Shown piece after piece: positions 33,446 through 39,270 of a DNA stretch of 39,270 bases. This DNA is from Saccharospirillum sp035704555 (lineage in GTDB: Bacteria > Pseudomonadota > Gammaproteobacteria > Pseudomonadales > Natronospirillaceae). The DNA is taken from the NCBI GenBank assembly GCA_035704555.1, contig DASSWT010000278.1, positions 1 to 39,270 on the forward strand, read 5' to 3'. Numbering within the stretch: position 1 is the stretch's first letter; each line of letters starts with the position of its first letter. The notes below the pieces were generated by a model. It saw only the letters and a list, made by a program, of their open reading frames with translations, did not search any database and was not told where the DNA came from. The position numbers were made by a program, and so were the translations under genes.

Positions 33446-34306
33446 ATGTCTGTGAACATTCTGGAGCGTCTCAAGTCCAACCCCAGTTGCCTGAGCAAAA
33501 GTGAGCGCAAGGTGGCCAACGTCATCCTTGAGGACCCGAACAAGGCGATTCGCTCCAGCATCGCCAGCCTGGCCAAAGCGGCCAATGTATCCGAACCGAC
33601 CGTCAACCGTTTCTGCCGCAGTCTCGATTGCACCGGCTTTCCCGATTTCAAGCTGAAACTGGCGCAGTGCCTGGCCACCGGCACGCCCTACGTTAACCGC
33701 AACGTGGAATCCAGCGACAACGTCGAGGAGTACAGCAGCAAGATCTTCGAGGCGACGATGAGCGCCATCAGCGATGCCAAGCGCTCCATCGACCCTAATG
33801 CGCTGAGCCGCACCGTCGATGCCCTGGCCCAGGCGCGGCGCATTGAGATATACGGGCTGGGCGCCTCCGGCAGTGTCGCCATGGACGCCCAGCACAAGCT
33901 ATTCCGGCTGAATACACCCTGCGTCGCCTATATCGATGTGCTGCAACAGCGCATGGCGGCGGCTGCCACAAAACCTGGCGACGTCGTGATCATCATTTCC
34001 AATACCGGCCGCACCATAGCGCTGGTAGAGACCGCACGCATCGCCCGTGAATCCGGGGCGACGGTGATCACCATCACCCAGCCGCACACGCCCCTGTCGG
34101 AAGAAAGCCATATTTTACTCGGCGTCGACAGCCCGGAAAACACCGACATCTATACCCCCATGACCTCGCGCATCGTGCACCTGACCATCATCGATGTGCT
34201 CGCCACCGGCGTCATTCTCAAACACGGCCCTGAATTCCAGAGCCATCTGAAGCGTATCAAGGCCGCCCTGGCCGACACCCGGTTTAAATCGCCCGACAGC
34301 GAATAA
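33446..34306 (+). CDS. hexR: HexR, RpiR-family repressor of Entner-Doudoroff genes
   Basis: The protein has 286 residues from the ATG at 33446; an earlier in-frame GTG/ATG adds a non-conserved leader. The N-terminal HTH_6/RpiR DNA-binding domain (about 1-77) has KSERKVANVILEDP and SIASLAKAANVSEPTVNRFCR. The SIS sugar-phosphate domain (about 125-260) has IYGLGASGSVAMDAQHKL and ISNTGRT. By family, HexR represses zwf, edd, gap and related genes until KDPG binds. Here it is divergent from zwf and upstream of gap, with matching operator-like sites at both. Its 3' end is 49 bp before repeat element E2. Confidence 0.95.
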   Translation: MSVNILERLKSNPSCLSKSERKVANVILEDPNKAIRSSIASLAKAANVSEPTVNRFCRSLDCTGFPDFKLKLAQCLATGTPYVNRNVESSDNVEEYSSKIFEATMSAISDAKRSIDPNALSRTVDALAQARRIEIYGLGASGSVAMDAQHKLFRLNTPCVAYIDVLQQRMAAAATKPGDVVIIISNTGRTIALVETARIARESGATVITITQPHTPLSEESHILLGVDSPENTDIYTPMTSRIVHLTIIDVLATGVILKHGPEFQSHLKRIKAALADTRFKSPDSE

Positions 34307-34355
34307 CCCGGCCACCTGCGCCAAAACACTCCCCCGCTCAAACACCTGCAAATAT

Positions 34356-34611
34356 CTTGAGTTTCGGAGTTCGCGGTCGTGACAAGCGGCGGCTGCCGGG
34401 GGTGCCGCTGCGGGGTAGTCCGCAGCATGGACTAAAACGCCGGGAGCGTTTTAGCATGAGCGCAGCGAGCCCGAAGGGTGAATCCCAGGGATGGGATTCA
34501 TATCCTGCGGTCTAGGCTCCATGGACGGATCTACGCCGACCCCGCAGGGGCATCCCCGGTAGCCGGTGCGGACCAATGCCACCCAACCGCCCCCGAACTC
34601 CAAAACTTGAG
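34356..34611. mobile_element. Non-coding inverted-repeat element E2 (MITE-like), 256 bp
   Basis: Terminal 18-mers CTTGAGTTTCGGAGTTCG (34356-34373) and CGAACTCCAAAACTTGAG (34594-34611) are the same as those of E1, apart from the outer 6 bp on the left. Inner arms 34391-34415 and 34540-34564 pair at 22 of 25 positions. Loop hairpins are TAAAACGC/GCGTTTTA (34433-34453) and TGAATCCCA/TGGGATTCA (34479-34500). Read on the minus strand, 34504-34543 aligns with the interior of E1 (GGTCGGCGTA..ATCCGT..GCCTxGACCGCAG), so E2 lies in the opposite orientation. No clear target duplication is present. The element is non-coding. Confidence 0.7.
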
Positions 34612-34617
34612 CAAAAG

Positions 34618-34634
34618 ATGTAATAAAACTACAA
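34618..34634. promoter_or_regulatory. Candidate HexR operator before gap
   Basis: ATGTAATAAAACTACAA matches 14/17 of the recalled HexR consensus. It begins 6 bp after the end of repeat element E2 and about 305 bp before the gap start. In Pseudomonas HexR controls gap-1, so the target is plausible. Confidence 0.55.
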
Positions 34635-34807
34635 ATAACTGTGAAATACGTCCGGAAGCTGGCAGAATGCGCCTGTTTTGTTGTATAACTATGAAAGTTA
34701 GCTACACCGCAACTCTCCCACTAGACTTGGGTACCAGCCCCACTGGCGTGGTTGACCTGCATGCGGTGCAGTCATTACACGGCTAGCAAAACAGACAACG
34801 AATTCCA

Positions 34808-34829
34808 CCAGCCGCCTGCGGGCGGCTGG
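34808..34829 (+). promoter_or_regulatory. GC-rich hairpin in the gap leader
   Basis: CCAGCCGCC (34808-34816) pairs perfectly with GGCGGCTGG (34821-34829) around a TGCG loop, 110 bp before the gap ATG, with no T tract. It may be a 5'UTR stability element or an attenuator part. Its role is unknown. Confidence 0.45.
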
Positions 34830-34938
34830 CCTGGTCTGAAAAGGCTGTCCGGTGACGCCTGGCGACGACCAGACGAGTTAATTCCGATAAATCCGGCGGT
34901 GGCCCAAAAACCGCCTCATTAACGCTAAGGAGCACACC

Positions 34939-35964
34939 ATGTCCAAGATCCGCGTTGCTATTAATGGTTATGGCCGCATCGGCCGCAATGTTCTGCGCGC
35001 TTTGTATGAAGCCAACCAGGCTGGCAAGGACTACCCGATCGAGATCGTTGCCATCAACGACCTGGGTGATCCCAAAACCAATGCCCACCTGACCAAGTAC
35101 GACACCGTTCACGGCCGCTTCGGCTTTGAGGTCACCTCAGACAACGACGCCCTGTACGTCAACGGCGACAAGATCAGCATCTTCTCCGAGCGCAACCCGG
35201 CCGATCTGCCCTGGGGCAAGCTGAACGTGGATGTGGTGTACGAGTGCACCGGTCTGTTTGTCGACAAGGCCAGCGCCAGCAAGCACATCAGCGCCGGTGC
35301 CAAGAAAGTGATCATTTCTGCGCCGGGCAAGGAAGTCGATGCCACCGTGGTGTTCGGTGTCAACGACAGCATTCTGACCAGCGACATGACCGTCATCTCC
35401 AACGCTTCCTGCACCACCAACTGCCTGGCGCCAGTCGCCAAGGTACTGAGCGATGCCGTTGGTATTGAAAGCGGTCTGATGACCACGATTCACTCCTACA
35501 CCAACGACCAGCGCCTGAGCGATGTCTATCACTCAGACCTGTACCGTGCCCGCGCCGCCGCGCTGAACATGATCCCAACCAAGACTGGTGCTGCCGCTCT
35601 GGTAGGCAAGATCGTTCCGGCTCTGGAAGGCAAGTTCGACGGTATGGCTGTGCGTGTTCCGACCGCCAACGTATCGCTGGTTGACCTGACCTTCACCGCC
35701 AGCAAGGACGTCACCGCAGAGGGCATCAACAAGGCCATCTCCGACGCCATCGCTGCCGACAAAAACCTGGCCAAGGTACTCGACGTGAACGTCGAACCGC
35801 TGGTGTCTTCCGACTACAACCACAACAGCTTCAGCTCGATCTTCGACGCGACTCAAACCCGCGTTCAGGGTCGTCTGGTCAAGGTTATGTCCTGGTATGA
35901 CAACGAGTGGGGCTTCTCCAACCGCATGCTGGACAGCACCGTTGCACTGATGAACGCCAAGTAA
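34939..35964 (+). CDS. gap: Glyceraldehyde-3-phosphate dehydrogenase, type I
   Basis: A 341-residue enzyme oxidising and phosphorylating glyceraldehyde-3-phosphate with NAD. The Rossmann start is INGYGRIGRNVLRAL, the nucleophilic Cys is in SNASCTTNCLAP, the catalytic His in TTIHSYTNDQ, and the phosphate site in NMIPTKTGAA. The C-terminus is WYDNEWGFSNRML. The sequence is closer to the Pseudomonas Gap-1 type (YTNDQ, DVYHSDLYRARAA) than to enteric GapA. It handles the triose made by Eda. An AAGGAG ribosome site precedes the ATG, and an intrinsic terminator follows 8 bp after the stop. Confidence 0.96.
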   Translation: MSKIRVAINGYGRIGRNVLRALYEANQAGKDYPIEIVAINDLGDPKTNAHLTKYDTVHGRFGFEVTSDNDALYVNGDKISIFSERNPADLPWGKLNVDVVYECTGLFVDKASASKHISAGAKKVIISAPGKEVDATVVFGVNDSILTSDMTVISNASCTTNCLAPVAKVLSDAVGIESGLMTTIHSYTNDQRLSDVYHSDLYRARAAALNMIPTKTGAAALVGKIVPALEGKFDGMAVRVPTANVSLVDLTFTASKDVTAEGINKAISDAIAADKNLAKVLDVNVEPLVSSDYNHNSFSSIFDATQTRVQGRLVKVMSWYDNEWGFSNRMLDSTVALMNAK

Positions 35965-35972
35965 GCTCCCAG

Positions 35973-35997
35973 AGAAGCCCGGTTTATCCGGGCTTTT
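35973..35997 (+). terminator. Intrinsic terminator of gap
   Basis: AGAAGCCCGG (35973-35982) pairs with CCGGGCTTTT (35988-35997) around TTTAT, giving a GC stem followed by TTTT, directly after the gap stop. Confidence 0.88.
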
Positions 35998-36011
35998 CTG
36001 TATGTGAAGAT

Positions 36012-36062
36012 CTAAGGTGCTTCTGAACCCTGCCCTTGGGGAATGGTTCAGAAGCACCTTAG
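36012..36062. repeat. Perfect 18-bp inverted repeat between gap and pyk
   Basis: CTAAGGTGCTTCTGAACC (36012-36029) is perfectly repeated in inverse at 36045-36062, with a 15-nt loop. It is separate from the gap terminator and ends 52 bp before the pyk ATG, so it is either a second terminator-like stem, a pyk leader structure or part of a mobile repeat. No T tract follows. Confidence 0.7.
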
Positions 36063-36114
36063 CAGCAGTTCCGTCTGACACAGCCAGACCCGACAACAAG
36101 AGATCAGAGATACC

Positions 36115-37557
36115 ATGAGACGTACCAAAATCGTCACAACACTGGGCCCTGCCACCGACCGCAACGGTGTGCTTGAAAAGTTGATTCTGGCGGGCGCCAA
36201 TGTCGTTCGTCTGAACTTTTCACACGGCAGCCCGGAAGATCACAAGCGCCGTGCCGATGAAGTTCACGCCATTGCGAAAAAGCACGGTCTGCATGTGGGT
36301 ATTCTCGGAGACCTGCAAGGCCCGAAAATTCGAATTGCTCGCTTCAAGGACACCAAAATCCAACTGGAAGACGGTCAGTCGTTCATCCTGGATGTCGATT
36401 TCGATAAAAGCGCCGGTGACTCTACCCGGGTTGGCATCGACTACCCGGCACTGGCCGCTGACAGCAAACCCGGCGATATTTACCTGCTCGACGACGGCCG
36501 GGTCAAAGTTCAGGTTGAAAAGGTGGAAGGCAATGCCGTTCACACCATCGTGACCCAGGGCGGCCCACTGTCGAACAACAAGGGCATCAACAAGTTGGGC
36601 GGCGGATTGTCGGCCAAAGCCCTGACCGAAAAAGACAAGGCGGACATCAAGACCGCCGCGGCCATCGGCGTTGATTACATCGCCGTTTCCTTCCCGCGCA
36701 ACGCCGAAGACATGAACGAAGCGCGCCAGTTGCTGGCCGAAGCCGGTTCAACCGCCGAGATCGTGGCGAAACTGGAGCGCGCCGAAGCGGTGCTGGACCA
36801 CGACAACCTCGACCGCATCATTCTCGCGTCCGATGTCGTCATGGTTGCGCGTGGCGATCTGGGCGTGGAAATTGGCGACCCGGCGTTGATCAGCGTTCAG
36901 AAGCACATCATCAAGCGCGCCCGCACACTGGACCGGGTTGTGATTACCGCCACCCAGATGATGGAATCGATGATCGACAATCCGTTCCCGACGCGGGCGG
37001 AAGTGTTCGACGTCGCGAACGCGGTGCTCGACGGTACCGATGCTGTTATGTGTTCCGCCGAAACCGCCGCCGGGGACTACCCGGTCGAGACCGTCAAGGC
37101 GATGCACGATGTCTGCCTCGGCGCTGAAAAACACCCGCTGACGACTCAGTCACGCCACCGGGTGAACACGGAATTCCACCGGGTCGACGAAGCCATCGCC
37201 ATGTCGGTGATGTACACCGCCAACCACCTCAAAGGCGTTAAGGCGATTGTCTGCATGACCGAATCGGGTTCGACGCCGCGCTGGATGTCGCGCATCAGCT
37301 CTGGCATGCCAATCTATGCCATGACCCGCCAGGAACTTACTCAGCGCAAATGCGCCCTGTACCGGGGTGTACAGGCCATAGCGTTCGATGTGTCGGCCGG
37401 GCCGATTGAACAGGTGAACAAGCGGGCGGTTGATGAACTGAAGCAGCGTGGCATTGTCAAGGACGGCGATCTGGTATTGCTCAGCTACGGCGATCACCAG
37501 GGTGTGCATGGTGGCACCAATACGCTTAAGATTGTCAGCGTCGGGAATATCCTGTAA
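36115..37557 (+). CDS. pyk: Pyruvate kinase
   Basis: A 480-residue enzyme making pyruvate and ATP from phosphoenolpyruvate and ADP. The N-terminal start MRRTKIVTTLGPATD, the substrate/K+ site VVRLNFSHGSPEDH, the LGDLQGPKIRI stretch, the catalytic GDLGVEIG loop, TATQMMESMIDNPFPTRAEV and MCSAETAAGDYPVE are all present. Overall it resembles the PykA (type II) form. Placement after gap completes the lower Entner-Doudoroff branch. It is followed by an intrinsic terminator. Confidence 0.96.
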   Translation: MRRTKIVTTLGPATDRNGVLEKLILAGANVVRLNFSHGSPEDHKRRADEVHAIAKKHGLHVGILGDLQGPKIRIARFKDTKIQLEDGQSFILDVDFDKSAGDSTRVGIDYPALAADSKPGDIYLLDDGRVKVQVEKVEGNAVHTIVTQGGPLSNNKGINKLGGGLSAKALTEKDKADIKTAAAIGVDYIAVSFPRNAEDMNEARQLLAEAGSTAEIVAKLERAEAVLDHDNLDRIILASDVVMVARGDLGVEIGDPALISVQKHIIKRARTLDRVVITATQMMESMIDNPFPTRAEVFDVANAVLDGTDAVMCSAETAAGDYPVETVKAMHDVCLGAEKHPLTTQSRHRVNTEFHRVDEAIAMSVMYTANHLKGVKAIVCMTESGSTPRWMSRISSGMPIYAMTRQELTQRKCALYRGVQAIAFDVSAGPIEQVNKRAVDELKQRGIVKDGDLVLLSYGDHQGVHGGTNTLKIVSVGNIL

Positions 37558-37600
37558 AAAGGGCGGCCATTATCACTATGATAGTCTAAACCGACAATTC

Positions 37601-37628
37601 AAAACGGCAGCCCTCTGGCTGCCGTTTG
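37601..37628 (+). terminator. Intrinsic terminator of pyk
   Basis: AAACGGCAGCC (37602-37612) pairs perfectly with GGCTGCCGTTT (37617-37627) around CTCT, followed by GTTGTTT. It lies 44 bp past the pyk stop. Confidence 0.85.
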
Positions 37629-37649
37629 TTGTTTCAGGGTTAGCAAAAA

Positions 37650-37661
37650 GCGAAATTTCGC
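37650..37661. promoter_or_regulatory. 12-bp perfect palindrome upstream of aceE
   Basis: GCGAAATTTCGC, a perfect palindrome 155 bp before the aceE start, in the promoter region. It could be an operator, but it does not resemble the PdhR box (ATTGGTNNNACCAAT) and may be chance. Confidence 0.3.
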
Positions 37662-37816
37662 CAGAATACGAAATCACGCTGGCACGGCCACAGACTGAAA
37701 CATAGTAGTCTAGAGTTACACCAACATTTTAAAACGGACGGGTGCTTATCACACCGGTTCGCAACTTGTGAATCTACTCTGATGATTCAACCCATAGGGG
37801 AAGAGGTCTGAACTTT

Positions 37817-39270
37817 ATGGAACATGATATTGATCCGATTGAAACGCAGGAATGGCTCGATGCCCTGGCATCGGTTATGCGTGAAGAAGGCAACGACCGC
37901 GCACAGTTTCTGCTCAAGCGTTTGTCCGACAACATCACCAAGGGCGGTCCGGATGTACCCTTTGCGCTGAACACACCGTTCCGTAACACCATCACGCTGG
38001 AAGATGAGCCCAAGTACCCCGGTGACAACGACATGGAGCGGAAGATCCGCGCCATGATTCGCTGGAACGCGGTGGCCATGGTCGTTCGTGCCAACAAGAG
38101 TGGTGATGAACTGGGCGGGCATATTTCCAGCTTCCAATCCTCCGCCACCCTGTACGACATGGGTTTCAACCATTTCTGGCGCGCGCCAACCGACACCCAC
38201 CCGGGTGACATGATCTATTTCCAGGGCCACATTTCGCCCGGCATTTACGCTCGTTCATTCGTGGAAGGCCGGCTGTCGGAAGAGCAGCTCGACAACTTCC
38301 GTCGCGAAGTCGACGGTAAGGGTATCTCTTCCTATCCGCACCCCTGGCTGATGCCCGATTACTGGCAATTTCCGACCGTTTCCATGGGTCTGGGCCCGAT
38401 TCAGGCGATTTACCAGGCGCACGTGATGCGTTACCTGGAAAACCGTGGTGAGATCGAAAAAGGCGGCAAGGTCTGGGCATTCCTGGGCGACGGTGAAACC
38501 GACGAGCCGGAATCCCTGGGTGCCATTTCCCTGGCCGGCCGCGAACACCTCGACAACCTGAACTTTATTGTTAACTGCAACCTGCAGCGTCTCGATGGCC
38601 CGGTTCGCGGTAACGGCAAGATCATCCAGGAACTGGAAGGCATGTTCCGCGGTGCTGGCTGGAACGTGATCAAGGTGGTCTGGGGACGTCAGTGGGACAA
38701 GCTGTTCGCCAAAGACAGCAAGGGCCTGTTGCAGAAGCGCATGGACGAAGTCGTCGATGGCGAACTCCAGGCGTTCAAATCGCACGGTGGTGCCTATACC
38801 CGCGAACATTTCTTCGGCAAATACCCGGAACTGGCCGAGATGGTCAAGGATATGAGCGACGAAGACATCTACCGCATGAACCGCGGTGGTCACGACCCAT
38901 ACAAGGTTTACGCGGCCTTTGACCGCGCTGTGAACGACAACAACGGCCAGCCGACTGTTATTCTGGCGCACACCGTCAAGGGTTACGGCATCGAAGCCGG
39001 TGAAGGCAAGAATGCCACGCACTCGCTGAAAAAGCTGAGCGTTGACGATCTGAAAACCTTCCGCGACCGTTGTGGCGTGCCGATTTCCGATGAAGATCTG
39101 GAGGCGGGCAAAATTCCGTTCTACCGTCCGGACGAGAACAGCCCGGAAATGCAGTACATCCGCAAGCACCGCAACGACCTGGGCGGCTACATTCCGATGC
39201 GTCGCCAGACGGCCAAAGAGCAATTGAAGGTGCCGTCGCTGGAATCCTTCGAGGCGCTGACCAAAGACAG
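37817..39270 (+). CDS. aceE: Pyruvate dehydrogenase E1 component, 5' part, cut by window end
   Basis: The first 484 codons of the homodimeric pyruvate dehydrogenase E1, which decarboxylates pyruvate with thiamine diphosphate and passes acetyl groups to E2. It starts MEHDIDPIETQEWLDALAS at the ATG, preceded by GAGG; the N-terminal E2-binding segment is present. Family motifs are HISSFQSSATLYDMGFNHFWR, the ThDP/Mg site GDGETDEPES with the paired Asn in FIVNCNLQRLDGPV, and HTVKGYGIEAGEGKNATH. The full protein should be about 880-890 residues, and its partner aceF would be expected beyond the window. It is downstream of pyk but behind a terminator, so it is probably a separate unit. Confidence 0.96.
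   Translation, partial: MEHDIDPIETQEWLDALASVMREEGNDRAQFLLKRLSDNITKGGPDVPFALNTPFRNTITLEDEPKYPGDNDMERKIRAMIRWNAVAMVVRANKSGDELGGHISSFQSSATLYDMGFNHFWRAPTDTHPGDMIYFQGHISPGIYARSFVEGRLSEEQLDNFRREVDGKGISSYPHPWLMPDYWQFPTVSMGLGPIQAIYQAHVMRYLENRGEIEKGGKVWAFLGDGETDEPESLGAISLAGREHLDNLNFIVNCNLQRLDGPVRGNGKIIQELEGMFRGAGWNVIKVVWGRQWDKLFAKDSKGLLQKRMDEVVDGELQAFKSHGGAYTREHFFGKYPELAEMVKDMSDEDIYRMNRGGHDPYKVYAAFDRAVNDNNGQPTVILAHTVKGYGIEAGEGKNATHSLKKLSVDDLKTFRDRCGVPISDEDLEAGKIPFYRPDENSPEMQYIRKHRNDLGGYIPMRRQTAKEQLKVPSLESFEALTKD

Larger units (their letters stand above)
34307..34938. other. hexR-gap intergenic region, 632 bp
   Basis: No supported gene. It holds repeat element E2 (34356-34611), a HexR-like site (34618-34634), a GC hairpin in the gap leader (34808-34829), and presumably the gap promoter between about 34635 and 34720. 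The -35/-10 boxes are not clear. One small plus-strand frame (34478-34786) crosses the repeat and shows no protein-like features. Confidence 0.65.

Noticed and set aside
30698..34611. E1 and E2 as integron attC sites
   Set aside because: The ends lack the RYYYAAC/GTTRRRY core pair, there is no integrase gene, and E1 shows a target duplication, which integron cassettes do not make.
34478..34786. 102-codon plus-strand frame between hexR and gap
   Set aside because: Half of it lies in the palindromic repeat E2, the product has no recognisable features, and it crosses the probable gap promoter.
37662..37816. PdhR-type operator upstream of aceE
   Set aside because: No ATTGGT-N3-ACCAAT-like sequence is present in this stretch.
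38255..39223. 322-codon minus-strand frame near the window end
   Set aside because: Antisense to aceE, whose plus-strand frame is open to the window end and shows all E1 motifs.
1..39270. tRNA, rRNA, CRISPR or IS transposase genes
   Set aside because: Looked for on both strands; no cloverleaf-like sequence with TΨC-type arms, spaced direct repeats or transposase reading frame was noticed. A covariance-model scan could still find a missed RNA.

Overview
The window reads as a chromosomal stretch of a heterotrophic gammaproteobacterium. The gene content (DadA/DadX with an Lrp-type regulator, Rnk, HexR-controlled Entner-Doudoroff genes, homodimeric AceE, DUF6435, 1-Cys peroxiredoxin) and the style of the proteins suggest an oceanospirillalean or pseudomonad relative, perhaps Saccharospirillaceae. 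That placement is inference from protein resemblance only. I see no rRNA, tRNA, CRISPR array, phage or transposase gene.

Layout. (1) Positions 1-1.33 kb: the end of an aldehyde dehydrogenase gene and a short 2-oxoacid dehydrogenase E2 acyltransferase that lacks a lipoyl domain. (2) 1.7-5.4 kb: rnk, an Lrp/AsnC regulator, and the D-alanine catabolic pair dadA-dadX with a tiny ORF between them. (3) 5.5-9.7 kb: a beta-oxidation-type operon made of a PaaH-like dehydrogenase, a PaaJ/PcaF-like thiolase, and a crotonase with an eroded dehydrogenase tail. (4) 9.7-18.8 kb: PepQ, a Bcr/CflA-type exporter, an alpha/beta-hydrolase-OsmC fusion, a membrane-anchored FMN glutamate-synthase-like protein, a 7TM diguanylate cyclase, a 1-Cys peroxiredoxin and a 58-residue DUF6435 protein. 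(5) 18.8-33.2 kb: nine genes all on the minus strand, in transcription order zwf, pgl, edd, glk, eda, a phosphorylase-kinase alpha/beta-like protein, malQ, a MalK/UgpC-type ABC ATPase, and a kinase-fold DUF4032 protein. (6) 33.2-39.3 kb: hexR (divergent from zwf), gap, pyk and the start of aceE, all on the plus strand.

Together, regions 5 and 6 form a sugar-catabolism supercluster. Oligosaccharide import and maltodextrin processing (ABC ATPase, MalQ) feed glucokinase. Zwf, Pgl, Edd and Eda run the Entner-Doudoroff route, and Gap, Pyk and AceE carry carbon on to acetyl-CoA. Sequences resembling the HexR operator lie in the hexR/zwf intergenic region, before gap, and, unexpectedly, in the leader of the ABC ATPase gene.

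The most noteworthy items are: a full-length bacterial homologue of the eukaryotic phosphorylase kinase alpha/beta subunit in the same co-directional run as a protein-kinase-fold gene; a pair of related, non-coding, terminal-inverted-repeat hairpin elements (188 and 256 bp) inserted in the sugar cluster, one flanked by a perfect 6-bp direct repeat; the lipoyl-less E2; and the crotonase with a degenerate dehydrogenase remnant.
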